64,000 nt of DNA from Arcanobacterium_A hippocoleae_A (GCA_040360365.1 CP136412.1); one strand, 5' to 3'. Shown: positions 8,689 through 18,922, counted from the first letter of the stretch. Translations and numbers: made by a program. Notes: generated by a model from the letters alone, not told the origin.

Positions 8689-10836
8689 TTAGAATTGCCA
8701 AGAATAGTGGGGTGAATCTACAGCCCCTTGTTTAACTGTGGGAGTGTGAAGAATATGGCTGGATCCACCTTCCCAAGTTACGTTTCCGCTCGAATCTTTC
8801 TTAATGAACTTAAATGAGATGTCACGGTTAGCTGGAACAGCGATTGGCAGGAACCATTCAGGGTATGCCGGGTTAAACATCGGCCCAATTGCTTTCGAGG
8901 GGTCATTATTTCCAAGTTCAGGCACGTCGCCGACAACATAAACCTGCTCACCTAAGTTGGTTTGCACATTTTCATGGAAAATAACTTGAACTTGCGAATC
9001 TGAATGTGCCTTAAAAGAGAAATTATTTGAGTTTCTTCCATCGACGGAAACACTCACTGCCCCTGTTCCAGATACACCTTCCGGTACAATCGCTTTCACC
9101 TGTTCTGGACTCCAGCAACTTATTTTTGCTTTCTTACCAAGAACTGAAACGGAACCAGAAACATTACCAAACCCCTCACCGTCAATAGTGATGATGTCAC
9201 CCGATTTAGCTACTGAGTTTCCAACAGCTCCAATCAGCGGAACAGAAGATTTATTCACTGAACTCCAGACACCAATTTCTGATGGACCAAGATCAAATGG
9301 AGCAACGTCGCCATTTGAAACAGAAATATTATTTCCCGAGTGGCGTCCGCCCAAAACATCCTCATAGATTCCATTACTTAGTGATGTCTTCAAACCAGAA
9401 ATATTGAAATTACTTCCAGAACGATTAATGGCAACAACGACAGTATTTTCTCCGAAAGTCCGTTCAAAGATTAGAACGTCATTATTTTTCCAGCGAACTT
9501 CAGTATCACCATATCGAAGAGCAGAATTTTCCTTGCGAAGTTTTGCCAAATCTGCAATAAGCTTGTATGCCTCAGTTTCCTGGTTGAAACTTGTCATCCA
9601 AGTTCTCCCAGCATCTCCGTTTGGACCTGGCATGTATTGTTCCGTTCCGTAATAAATTACCGGAGTACCGCGGCTCGTCATTAAAAATGCAAGTGCCGTA
9701 TGGAAGATACCTTTATTTGACTGCAGCGAGTACAAACGTTCCTTATCGTGCGAATCAAGCCAAGTCACTGCATCATTAACATGCCAGTAATCATTTTCGG
9801 TGCGTTCAAGCATGCCAGCAAGATCGTGCATATTTTTTGTAAAAGGACCAAAAACATCACGCGCCACATTTGCATATTCAAAGTCGAGAATATTGATTCC
9901 GGTGGCCTCAGGCGAATGACGATAATCGTCATACTTGGAATCAGGCGTAGAAATGAAATATTCACCAAAATGAAAAACTGGTTTTGCACCATTTACATGG
10001 TCAGAAAATACAGTACGGAACGCCTGCGACTGATGTAACGTAGCATCGTTTCGGATTCCATCTACACCGTGCTGAAGCCAAACATCGATTGCATCGTTCA
10101 GATAATTTTGCACAAAAGAATTCTCAGTAGAAAGATCTGCTAGATTTGCCAAATCTTTGAATTGGTAATCGAAAAGCGTCGAATCATTATTTGCGCGATT
10201 CCCGAGGTGATGAAATAAACCTTGTCCGCCAATATCATCACTGTAACGCCCAACCAGTTTCCCTTCCCGATAAAGAGCAGCATTTTCAACTGAATCTGTA
10301 TGGTTAGTATGATTAGGCGCAAAGTCAATTACAACCTTAATTCCTTGCTGATGCGCCGCTGAAACTAACGCATCAAAATCAGCCCAGCTTCCCCAATGCT
10401 CGTCCGGCACAAAATAATCCTTTGCCCAGTAACCATGATACGCATTGTAATAGTTCCCGTTTTCAAGATAAGGGTCATCAAGATTGTTATAAGGCGGCGA
10501 AATCCAAATTGCCCCTACTCCCATATTTGCTAAGTAAGGTAGTTTTTCAGTGAGCCCTTTCCAATCTCCGCCGAAATAGCGGTTTATATCTTTATGTTCC
10601 GGGTCATAACTATTGTTTTTCCCGTACGGATTATTATTATTTGGGTCACCGTCATAAAAACGATCTACGAGAACTTCATAGATTAAATCCCCTTCATAAT
10701 TAGAGACATTTTCAACCGAAGAAGAACTGCAGGTCTGCAGTGAAGCAAATGCCTGCGGAACACTATTAACTGCCGCAAATCCAGAAAACGCTAATGCGGC
10801 AACAGCCATAAAGCTTCCGGAAATAGTTGTTTTCAT
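8689..10836 (-). CDS. Secreted GH13 CGTase-like amylase with IPT/TIG and CBM20 domains
   Basis: About 715 residues with a Sec signal peptide (MKTTISGSFMAVAALAF... cut near AFA-SLQ). The order is A/B barrel, C domain, IPT/TIG domain (VPLIGAVGNSVAKSGDIIT...) and C-terminal starch-binding CBM20 (QVIFHENVQTNLGEQVYVV...). This A-B-C-D-E layout is that of cyclodextrin glucanotransferases and maltogenic amylases. Catalytic residues are present: Asp in GIRNDATLH, Glu in FHFGEYF and Asp in WLDSHDKERL. CGTase versus maltogenic amylase cannot be decided from motifs alone. The in-frame ATG at 10836 lies 15 bases from AAAGGAG, while a better-spaced ATG at 10844 is out of frame across an A6 run. A lost A may therefore hide the true start (MKKMKTT...). 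Confidence 0.88.
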   Translation of the reverse strand: MKTTISGSFMAVAALAFSGFAAVNSVPQAFASLQTCSSSSVENVSNYEGDLIYEVLVDRFYDGDPNNNNPYGKNNSYDPEHKDINRYFGGDWKGLTEKLPYLANMGVGAIWISPPYNNLDDPYLENGNYYNAYHGYWAKDYFVPDEHWGSWADFDALVSAAHQQGIKVVIDFAPNHTNHTDSVENAALYREGKLVGRYSDDIGGQGLFHHLGNRANNDSTLFDYQFKDLANLADLSTENSFVQNYLNDAIDVWLQHGVDGIRNDATLHQSQAFRTVFSDHVNGAKPVFHFGEYFISTPDSKYDDYRHSPEATGINILDFEYANVARDVFGPFTKNMHDLAGMLERTENDYWHVNDAVTWLDSHDKERLYSLQSNKGIFHTALAFLMTSRGTPVIYYGTEQYMPGPNGDAGRTWMTSFNQETEAYKLIADLAKLRKENSALRYGDTEVRWKNNDVLIFERTFGENTVVVAINRSGSNFNISGLKTSLSNGIYEDVLGGRHSGNNISVSNGDVAPFDLGPSEIGVWSSVNKSSVPLIGAVGNSVAKSGDIITIDGEGFGNVSGSVSVLGKKAKISCWSPEQVKAIVPEGVSGTGAVSVSVDGRNSNNFSFKAHSDSQVQVIFHENVQTNLGEQVYVVGDVPELGNNDPSKAIGPMFNPAYPEWFLPIAVPANRDISFKFIKKDSSGNVTWEGGSSHILHTPTVKQGAVDSPHYSWQF

Positions 10837-10980
10837 TTTTTCATTGAGGCTCCTTTGCCGCAAGTATTAAGTCCATACACGTTTGTACCAAACTACTTGA
10901 AATTGATTATAGAACCGCATTATCGCCATTCAACTAGAGAAATTACTTATGCAAGATTTGTGTGAAACAATCCCTGAAAA

Positions 10981-11015
10981 ATTTGTAAGATAATCTTCAC
11001 GAAACACTTACAAAT
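10981..11015. promoter_or_regulatory. Inverted repeat ATTTGTAAG / CTTACAAAT
   Basis: Perfect nine-base arms (10981-10989 and 11007-11015) are separated by 17 bases in the divergent maltodextrin control region. It could be an operator with arms about two and a half helical turns apart, or a weak hairpin. There is no direct evidence which. Confidence 0.4.
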
Positions 11016-11069
11016 ACTGAAATATCAACAAAACACTGCATTTAAGGCAGGAGACCGCAAAACAGATTC

Positions 11070-11084
11070 TGCAAGATTCTTGCA
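11070..11084. promoter_or_regulatory. Candidate MalR/LacI-family operator palindrome
   Basis: TGCAAGATTCTTGCA is a perfect palindrome around a central T and is followed by another AGAAA. Streptomyces MalR is known to bind CTTGCAG-type motifs upstream of malE. CTTGCA in both arms fits that family, and the position between the CGTase operon and the alpha-glucosidase gene is where such an operator should be. No malR gene is in the window. Confidence 0.5.
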
Positions 11085-11456
11085 AGAAATCTTTCCTGCA
11101 CAGCACATTCAAGCACACGTCCTTAAAATATCTTCGTCAGCTTTCATAGGCGAGAGAGTATTTATTATTAGGAAGCTTTTTCTGATGACGACAATTACTT
11201 ATGCAGTTCACGTTCACTAGCGAAGTCCGCATAAATTTTCAAAAATCAATCACCGCATTAGAAAAATCGCTTTTCCACGCAAATTTTCATAATAGTTTTT
11301 GCAGGTTTCCAACGAAACTAATTTCATCCATGCAACCCTACGGGAAAATTATGTAAATTAAGCTCACATGGCAGGATTTCTAGATCAAGCCCATATAGTA
11401 GCTCTCACAGCTTGAAACCAAAGAAAGACACTCACTCCAAACGTTAGGTACACAAA

Positions 11457-13168
11457 TTGCAATTAATTCACGATTCACTCCCGCACCAAGAATGGTGGAA
11501 AGACGCAGTGATCTATCAGGTTTATCCAAAGTCCTTCGCATCGAGCAAAGGACCCGTCGGCGATTTGCGCGGGATCACGAACCGGCTTGAGCATATTGCC
11601 CGTCTTGGCGTTGATGCTCTCTGGCTTTCCCCGTTCTACACTTCACCGCAAAAAGATGGCGGATACGATGTAGCCGACTACCGGCAAGTAGATCCAATGT
11701 TTGGCACAAACGAAGATGCCTTTGCTTTGATTGCACGCGCTAATGAACTCGGTTTACGCGTGATTGTAGATCTCGTGCCAAACCATACTTCCGATCAGCA
11801 TGGATGGTTTCAGGCAGCATTACGCGGCGGAAAAGACGCCCCCGAACGGGCATCCTACTGGTTCCGTGACGGCAGTGGAGCAGATGGAGAAAACCCACCC
11901 AATGACTGGCTCTCAATTTTTGGCGGCTCGGCATGGACGCGGATTTGTGATCGCGCCGATGCGCCCGGATCCCCGTGGGAAAATGACCGGCAATGGTATT
12001 TGCATCTCTTCGACGAGAGCCAACCTGATTTGAATTGGGAAAATCCTGCCGTCCGCGAAGAATTCTGCGATATTCTTCGTTTCTGGCTCGATCATGGAGT
12101 AGCAGGATTCCGAGTTGATGTAGCGCACGGATTAGTGAAAGATCCGGAATTGCCAAACTGGCAATTCCATTGGGAAATGGTCAATGGCGGAAGCGAACTT
12201 GCCGAAAATGTGCCGCACCCGCCAATGTGGAATCTGCCTGCCGTACACGAAATCTACCGGCAATGGCGCAAAGTACTTGACGAATACGGCACTGACCGGA
12301 TGCTTGTAGCAGAAGCATGGGTTGATCCGCTCTCCGAAATGGCAAAGTATGTGCGTGCAGACGAAATGAGCCAGAGTTTCAATTTCCCATTCCTCTGCGC
12401 CCCATTTGCAGCATCCGCATATCATCAAGTGATTTCCGAATCATTCACCGAGCTGGATCTTGTTGGCGCACCTGCTACCTGGGTACTTTCAAATCATGAC
12501 GTAGTTCGTGCCGTATCACGCTTTGGTCTATCGGATACCGGGAAAAGTAGTAATGGAATTTTTGCTCATGCGGAACAGCCGAATCTGATTCTCGGAAAAC
12601 AGCGTGCTCTTGCTGCACACATGCTCCAAAGCGCACTTCCCGGATCTTGCTATATTTATCAGGGTGAAGAACTAAATCTTCCCGAACATACCACTCTTCC
12701 AAATGAATACCGGCAAGATCCCGCATTTTTCCGGACGAACGGGAACGAAGCCGGTCGCGACGGGCAGCGTGTGCCAATGCCTTGGGAAGCTAGCCTCCCC
12801 GCATTCGGTTTTTCGCCAAACGGAACTTCCTGGCTTCCACAACCAGCAGAATGGGCAGAAATAGCTGTCGATAAGCAAAATAGCGATTCCGCCTCGGCAC
12901 TTTCTTTCTTCCAAAAATGTATGCCTTGCGCAAAAAATTAAAACTCGGGCAGGCTGCTTTGTTTTATGCCCTCACGCCCGCTGATGAAAGCGAAATAAAC
13001 CATTTGCATTATGTTTCCCGGATTGACGGGAGATCTGATGTACATATCCTGATAGCTTTTCGTGAGCCCGTGACAATTCCGGAAAATGCGCAGATCCTGC
13101 TCGCTTCCACAGCGATCGATACAGTACTGCCGGCAAACTCAGCCGTCTGGTATCTGCTCAAGGAATAA
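11457..13168 (+). CDS. GH13 alpha-glucosidase, frameshifted near the C-terminus
   Basis: Cytoplasmic GH13 enzyme of about 570 residues releasing glucose from maltose or short dextrins. Signatures: WWKDAVIYQVYPKSF near the N-terminus, VIVDLVPNHTSDQH, QPDLNWENP, nucleophile in GFRVDVAHGL, acid/base in MLVAEAWVDP and VLSNHDVVR. The frame is lost in an A5 run at 12913-12917. Adding an A turns ...SFFQKCMPCAKN into SFFQKMYALRKKLKL and continues to the stop at 13168. The first start in frame is TTG at 11457 with a weak ribosome site, so the start is uncertain by a few codons. Divergent from the CGTase-malEFG operon and probably co-regulated. Confidence 0.92.
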
Positions 13169-13198
13169 ATCTCAGCAATTTCTATATTGCAAATTTTA

Positions 13199-13249
13199 TT
13201 TTCGGTGGTGTTTTGCGTATTTCACGCCTGGCACCACCGAAAATTTTTC
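13199..13249 (+). terminator. Rho-independent terminator after the alpha-glucosidase
   Basis: A perfect 12-bp stem, TTTTCGGTGGTG (13199-13210) with CACCACCGAAAA (13232-13243), is followed by TTTTTCT. It sits 30 bases after the alpha-glucosidase stop and could work in both directions. Confidence 0.85.
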
Positions 13250-13471
13250 TCCCTGATATTATCAAGAGCAGGACGAATACGATTTGCAAATATTTTGTGA
13301 ACAGCTCGCAATGCTCATCGGGAATTTCTGATAAAGAAAGGTAAAGGCGATATAAAGTGCATGCCAAAAAGAAAAGCATGACGTCAATTTTTTGCAGCGG
13401 ATTTCTGCCAAAGCAGCAGATTTTCCGCGCAACGCAGCCAAAACGTCCTGCAATTTAGGCAAAATCGCTAA
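13250..13471. other. Intergenic region before fixC
   Basis: No supported gene; short overlapping frames on both strands lack ribosome sites or recognisable motifs. If fixC has an additional frame error upstream of its first conserved residues, its true start codon may lie here. Confidence 0.4.
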
Positions 13472-14913
13472 GAAAATCGGCACAAGATTTGCCATAACCG
13501 CCGCTGGAAAATCCCCGCAAGCTCATCTACTGCCGCTGCCGCTTTCAGCGAACCTGCAAATTTTAGCAAGCCCGCTGATTTCACTCCCGATTTTGATGTA
13601 ATCATCGTCGGCGCTGGCGTAGCTGGTTCCGTTGCGGCAATCGATCTTGCGCGCAAAGGCCATAATGTGGCATTGATTGAACGCGGGCAGACGCCGGGTG
13701 AAAAAATCTTTCAGGCGGAATTTTCTATTCGCGCATCATGGAGCAGATTTTCCCCAATTTTCTCACAGCAGCTCCAATCGAGCGCAAAATTACTCGCAAT
13801 ATAATTTCTTTCCTCAACAACGATTCACATGTAAATATCGACTATTGGGATAATCGGCTCGCAAATCCAGTTAATGCCGTCAGTGTACTGCGCGGAAAAC
13901 TTGATGCCTGGCTTGCTGATCAAGCTGAAGCAGCCGGCGTAATGCTGATGCCCGGCGTGAAAGTTGATCAGCTGCTTCACACTGAAGCCGGGGAAGTCTG
14001 CGGAATTATTGCAGGCGAAGAGGAGCTTACCGCGAATATCGTGATTGCAGCCGACGGCGTAAATTCCTTTCTTGCCCAAGAAGCAGGAATCCGCGAAAAA
14101 CAGCCTGATCAGAATCTTGCCGTCGGCGTGAAATCAGTGTACAAACTGCCGGCAGAAAAAATTACGGAACGATTCAACCTTGGGCGAAATACTCACGACG
14201 GCGCCGATACTCCCAACAGCATCCCCGCAGACGGTGCAGCATTCGCTTTTGTCGGTGATGCGACACAAGGTGTTGCCGGCGGCGGATTCCTTTACACGAA
14301 TCATGACACAATTTCAGTTGGAGTGGTGCTTCGGCTTGATGATCTCCAAGCAAAAGGGCTCAGCTCAGCCGAAATTCACGACCATTTTCTAAATCATCCT
14401 GCAATCATCCCGTATTTGAAAGACGCACAGCCAATTGAATACGGCTGCCATTTGACGATCGAAAACGGACCCGCGATGGTCGCGCAACCAATTAGCGCAC
14501 CTGGCTTCTTGATCATTGGCGATGCGGCTGGTTTTACAATCAACAATGGTTTCACAATCCGGGGAATGGATTTGGCTGTGCAAAGTGCTCTCTGTGCAGC
14601 CAAAACAGCCGATAATGCGCTTACTGCCAACAATTTTTCGGCAGCAGCAATGAGCCAGTATCGCGCAGAAATTTCAGCTTCTTGGCTCGGCGCAGATTTA
14701 GATCATGCGAGACATCTTCCCGAATTTCTCGAAAATCCGCGAATTTTTGAAAATTATGGGCAAATGCTTGCCGATACGTTATACGGGATTTACAACATTG
14801 ATTTACAACCGCGCAAACCGCTTCGAAAAATTGCGTTTACCGCTCTGCAAAATACGGGCGTAAAGTTGACGCAGGCAGCACGTGATGGAATCGCAGCACT
14901 GCGTGCTTTTTGA
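13472..14913 (+). CDS. fixC: FixC-type flavoprotein-quinone oxidoreductase, frameshifted
   Basis: FAD-dependent electron-transfer flavoprotein:quinone oxidoreductase of the FixC family. The dinucleotide-binding motif VIIVGAGVAGSVAAIDLA is in one frame (from 13589). The remainder, VNIDYWDNRLANPVNAVSVLR..., IVIAADGVNSFLA and LIIGDAAGFTINN, is in another. One A missing in an A6 run (13701-13706) explains the switch and restores PGEKNLSGGIFYSRIMEQ. The upstream frame is open from 13472 but shows no good start codon, so the 5' end is unresolved. FixX follows 124 bases downstream. FixAB (ETF) partners are not in the window. The role would be passing electrons from an ETF to quinone or ferredoxin at the membrane. 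Confidence 0.85.
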
Positions 14914-15036
14914 GCGGAAAATTCACGCCCGCTCCAGAGCGCAAAACACGCGTTACAATTAACCGTATCAATGCCGTAACGAGTAACGCAGCAACAGACA
15001 CAAGTATTAATTTCGCAAAAGATTTGGATTTTTACG

Positions 15037-15321
15037 ATGGCACGATCTGCTTCACACCAACATTTGGCACATACAAATTTTGAAACTGACGAGATTGGGC
15101 ATATCCAGATAAATCAACAACTCGTTCAGCTCGCCGGTATCGGCGAGACGTTGATCAAAGTTTGCCCAGCCGGTGTGTATTCACGTGATTCACATGGCGC
15201 AATCCAAGCCGAATATGCTGCATGTTTAGAATGCGGCACTTGCCGGCAAATCGCTCCCGAGGGCGCACTCAGCTGGCATTATCCGCGCGGTGCATATGGG
15301 GTAATGTATACCCAAGGTTAA
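15037..15321 (+). CDS. fixX: FixX-type ferredoxin-like protein
   Basis: A 94-residue cytoplasmic iron-sulfur protein. It has the FixX pattern: an early KVCPAGVYS cysteine, then CLECGTCRQIAPEGALSW, giving the cysteines for one 4Fe-4S cluster, and a C-terminal YPRGAYGVMY typical of the family. It follows fixC on the same strand and is normally its electron-transfer partner or subunit. Intact. Confidence 0.9.
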   Translation: MARSASHQHLAHTNFETDEIGHIQINQQLVQLAGIGETLIKVCPAGVYSRDSHGAIQAEYAACLECGTCRQIAPEGALSWHYPRGAYGVMYTQG

Positions 15322-15379
15322 AACTCAAACATCGGCTGAAAACATGTGACCAGACGAATAAATCTCGGCCGAGTTTCGT

Positions 15380-16101
15380 TCAGACGCGATATTGCGCAAC
15401 CCACCAGTGCATTGCAATTGCAGCCGCAGCTGCCACGTTCATTGAACGCGTCGAACCAAACTGCGGAATATACACGGCTTTATCGCATTGCTCCAGCAAA
15501 TGCGGGGTAAGCCCATTTGACTCCTGCCCAAATACGAGCAGGCAGCGTTTTGGCAGTTCCGTCTTTTCCAGCTGCGTTGATCCCGGCAGATTATCTACCG
15601 CTACCAGCACATAGTTGTTATCACGCGCCCATGCGGCAAGATGATTCGGATCTGGATGGGAATATACTTCCATGTATCTGTCGGTCATTACCGTACCGCG
15701 CCGATTCCACTTATTCCGCCCAACAATATGTACTCCGCCAACATTGAAAGCGTTTCCGGTGCGCACGATTGACCCAATGTTCAAATCATGTTCCAGATTC
15801 TCGATTGCAATCTGCAGTTCGGAACGTGTTTTTGCAAGATCTTCCCGGATTGCTTCAATTGACCAGTAGCGGTATTTGTCAACCACATTGCGATGATCTC
15901 CTCGCGCAGCAACTGTAAATCTAATCGGGGATCATCTGGGAATTCGCCTTCCCAAGGGCCAACGCCGTCGATTTGGGTTTGATAATCCGGACTATTTTGG
16001 TCAAGCACCGTCTTTTTACTCTTCCGTTCGCCTAATTTAAGTTTTTCATACGGGATTTCTAATGACGGTAATTCTTGCCTGCGCTGTTTTCCATCTTCCA
16101 T
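15380..16101 (-). CDS. TrmH/SpoU-family RNA methyltransferase, frameshifted
   Basis: SAM-dependent 2'-O-ribose methyltransferase of the SPOUT class, about 240 residues after repair. SPOUT motifs: NLEHDLNIGSIVRTGNAF (motif 1), LLVFGQESNGLTP (motif 2) and VYIPQFGSTRSMNVAAAAAI (motif 3 and knot). The N-terminal ~75 residues lie in another frame. One missing base near 15895-15902 changes LLREEIIAM to LLREGDHRNVVDKYRYW and joins them. The substrate (tRNA or rRNA) cannot be told from sequence. The C-terminus is convergent with fixX. Confidence 0.88.
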
Positions 16102-16133
16102 ACGTTTAAGTCTACAATCAGCGCACGATCACC

Positions 16134-16901
16134 TTACAACCGGCCCGACATTTTCGGACCAGCCACCTTCCGCACTAAAGCACGCGGAGCAATTTTCAAC
16201 GCACAATATGCTGCTTTGTAAAGTAAAGACGGCACTACAATCACCTGCCGACGGCGTGCCCCATTGAGCGCAGCATTCGCTACGTCATGCGCGTTAAGGA
16301 ACATCCATTCAGCCCACTGCTGCGAATCAACATTCGCGCGTTGATGAAATTCAGTATGCATCAGCCCCGGCAGCACAGCTGTCACATTCACACCTGTACC
16401 CTCCAAATCGCATGCAAGCCCTTCAGTAAAAGTCTTCACCCACGCTTTCGCTGCAGAATATGTACCTTGCGCAGTAAGTGCGGTAATTGAAGAAATATTG
16501 ATGACGGTACCGCGCCCACGCGCAGTCATCGCACCGAGCGCTGCATGAGTTAGCAGCATTACCGCGTTGATCATCACATTCGCCGCACCGAGTTCTTTTG
16601 CTGCAGATCCGCCAACAAACTCTTGCCCAAGCCCCATACCCGCATTATTTACTAACAGCGTGACGGGGCTTTCGGACTCTTTCAACCGGTTCGCCACACG
16701 CTCTACTCCGTCGGCGCGCGCTAAATCTGCCGGCAAAACTTCTACGTTCACATTTGCTTTTTGCCGGATATCTTCAGCCAAGTCTTTGAGCCGTGCAGCA
16801 CTGCGCGCCACTAAAACCAGATCATTTCCTTCTGCCGCGAGAATCCAGGCAAATTCAGTGCCCAGCCCAGAGCTCGCGCCCGTAATAAGTGCTCTACCCA
16901 T
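16134..16901 (-). CDS. Short-chain dehydrogenase/reductase
   Basis: A 255-residue classical SDR. Nucleotide-binding TGASSGLG at residues 7-14, LVNNAG, then the catalytic Ser in INISSITAL and Tyr/Lys in YSAAKAW. The frame stays open upstream to 17021, but homology starts at MGRALITGASSG, so I use the ATG at 16901. The ribosome site there is weak. Substrate unknown; such NAD(P)H enzymes often act on alcohols, sugars or acyl chains. Confidence 0.88.
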   Translation of the reverse strand: MGRALITGASSGLGTEFAWILAAEGNDLVLVARSAARLKDLAEDIRQKANVNVEVLPADLARADGVERVANRLKESESPVTLLVNNAGMGLGQEFVGGSAAKELGAANVMINAVMLLTHAALGAMTARGRGTVINISSITALTAQGTYSAAKAWVKTFTEGLACDLEGTGVNVTAVLPGLMHTEFHQRANVDSQQWAEWMFLNAHDVANAALNGARRRQVIVVPSLLYKAAYCALKIAPRALVRKVAGPKMSGRL

Positions 16902-17108
16902 AACTATAAGAGTAGTGGATGTTTCCGTTATTAACAGAATCTGCACATATTTAATATCCGATCCGCGGTTATCGGCCAAATTATCGACGAACACTAAACA
17001 TTGCAGCTTACCAGGCTGCAATGTTTATTTTGTTTATTGCCGCGCACTCTTTGCGCATTATTGTATGTTCATCCGCCGCGCAGCAAACACCGCCTATATC
17101 CCGTTTAA

Positions 17109-18812
17109 CTAGTTTTTATTTTCAATTTCTGATACAAACTCTTTAATTTGCGTCAATACTTTCGTCCATGTTTTTGTACCTGATACCGATAATGCTCCAT
17201 GGAATGTACCGGCAAACAAATGCATCGATAACTGTGCCCCCTGGTCAATTTGCTTCGCTGCCCAAGTTAGAGCTTCATCACGAAGCGGATCTGCGGGGTT
17301 AACGAACATGATCGTTGGCGGCACACCATGCGGAAGCACATTTGGAGCTATCAATTCAGCCCTATCCCGATCTCCGAGATAGGCTGCCCATGCAGACGCG
17401 GCAGCATCACGCGTCCAGATTGGACCTTGAGAAAAAGTCGTATAAGAGCGTGCAGACATGCTTGAGTCAATACAAGGTTCAAGCAGAATTAAACCAGCTA
17501 AACTATTTACTAATGTTTCATCGCACAATTGCAGCATTTGATTAGCTAACCCGGCTCCAGCGGAATCTCCATACACATAAACAGGTAAATCTGGATAAAC
17601 TTCAAAACAATACTTCAAAGCGGAAATACAATCCTCAACTGCCCCCGGATAAGGAGTTTCCGGAGCGAGACGATATTCAGGCGAAACCGCAACAGTGCCC
17701 GCCAATTCCGAAACAATTTCCGTATTCCGTAAATCATCAAAGCGCGCACGGCCAGCAACATATCCTCCTCCATGAATTGCAAACACAACTCTCTCCGGGG
17801 TTTTGCCGGGCTCTTGAATTATCCTGCTGAAAATCGCACCCGTTTTAACATCCGTAACTTCTGCATTATCCGGAAGCGGAACGCCGGTTCCAAAAAGCGC
17901 ATCACCTTTATCCCGTATTGCCGCAGGATTCCATGTTGTTTGCTCGGGCGTTTGCGCAATCACCGGCACTAGTTCCGGATTTAGATAATAATTGCTATTT
18001 GCGAACTGTGAATGAGTAATTATTTGATCAAAAAACGAATCAACGGCATGATAAAAATCTGCACTCTGATCACGACGCACAGTATGTGCAGCATTAGAAA
18101 TTTTTATCGTTTGGATATTCGGATTACCGTATTTCAGCACTTCCTGAAGTCCGCTTTCACCAAACAGCACATCATCCCCATCACCAGTAACCAAGAGTGT
18201 CGGCACTGATAGTGTTTGGAGAATTTCGCGGCCTTTCATTCCAACAACGCCTGCAGCGATAAAATCTAAATCTACCTGCATTTTTCCTTGCGCCCATCCA
18301 AGGTATTCAATAGGCGGCCAGTTTGGATAGGCTTCCCGCAACGATTCGATAGATTGCGACGGATAGCGGCTTACAGTTTCTTGCTTTTCAACAAGCATGC
18401 GTGCGCTATGCTTATACATTGCAAACTGCTCTGCGGTAAGCAATGCCGGATCTTCCAACACTAAAGCTTGCACTATATGCGGGAAATCGAATGCTGTTTT
18501 CGCCGCAATTGCCCCGCCAAGAGAATGCCCGCAAAGCACAACCCGCCCAGTCGGAGTGCCGGATGCAATTTGCATTAATGTATGTTCTGCTGCGCGTACC
18601 ATCGCCGCGAACGGATCTTTTAGATCGGCTTCACTAAACCGCTCCGAAAGCCCATGCCCAAGCGTATCAACAAGGATTACTTCCCAATCAGAGTTGTAGT
18701 GTTCAGCTAAATCCATCAACGACGCGGCACTATCGGTAACCCCATGAAAAGCTACGATCGTTCCGCGTAAAGGTTTTCCCGTTTTTATAAACGACAAACG
18801 ACTATCAATCAT
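17109..18812 (-). CDS. Tandem alpha/beta-hydrolase fusion protein
   Basis: A 567-residue intact protein containing two complete but different alpha/beta-hydrolase domains. Residues 1-265 are a canonical lipase/esterase-like fold with nucleophile S97 in CGHSLGG, an acidic residue in VTGDGDD (211-214) and His243 in SNAAHTV. Residues about 275-567 are a hormone-sensitive-lipase (alpha/beta-hydrolase-3) domain with oxyanion motif HGGGYV (347-352), S417 in GDSAGA, D508 and H538. There is no signal peptide or membrane span, so it is probably cytoplasmic. Likely a carboxylesterase; the substrate is unknown. Monocistronic. Confidence 0.9.
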   Translation of the reverse strand: MIDSRLSFIKTGKPLRGTIVAFHGVTDSAASLMDLAEHYNSDWEVILVDTLGHGLSERFSEADLKDPFAAMVRAAEHTLMQIASGTPTGRVVLCGHSLGGAIAAKTAFDFPHIVQALVLEDPALLTAEQFAMYKHSARMLVEKQETVSRYPSQSIESLREAYPNWPPIEYLGWAQGKMQVDLDFIAAGVVGMKGREILQTLSVPTLLVTGDGDDVLFGESGLQEVLKYGNPNIQTIKISNAAHTVRRDQSADFYHAVDSFFDQIITHSQFANSNYYLNPELVPVIAQTPEQTTWNPAAIRDKGDALFGTGVPLPDNAEVTDVKTGAIFSRIIQEPGKTPERVVFAIHGGGYVAGRARFDDLRNTEIVSELAGTVAVSPEYRLAPETPYPGAVEDCISALKYCFEVYPDLPVYVYGDSAGAGLANQMLQLCDETLVNSLAGLILLEPCIDSSMSARSYTTFSQGPIWTRDAAASAWAAYLGDRDRAELIAPNVLPHGVPPTIMFVNPADPLRDEALTWAAKQIDQGAQLSMHLFAGTFHGALSVSGTKTWTKVLTQIKEFVSEIENKN

Positions 18813-18922
18813 CAGAACTCCTTTGTCTCGACTATTTGCACAATTCCTAATTTAACTCACAATAATCTTAAACAAATTAACATTTTCCCAAAATCAAACT
18901 TTCATAAAATAAAATAGAAATC

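Larger units (their letters stand above)
10837..11456. promoter_or_regulatory. Divergent control region between CGTase operon and alpha-glucosidase
   Basis: No gene in about 620 bases separating the two divergent maltodextrin units. It holds a perfect 15-bp palindrome at 11070-11084 and a 9-bp inverted repeat at 10981-11015, both listed separately, and a TTCCTGCACAGCACA stretch shared with the fbaA upstream region. Promoters for both directions must lie here, but I cannot assign -10/-35 boxes reliably. Confidence 0.6.
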
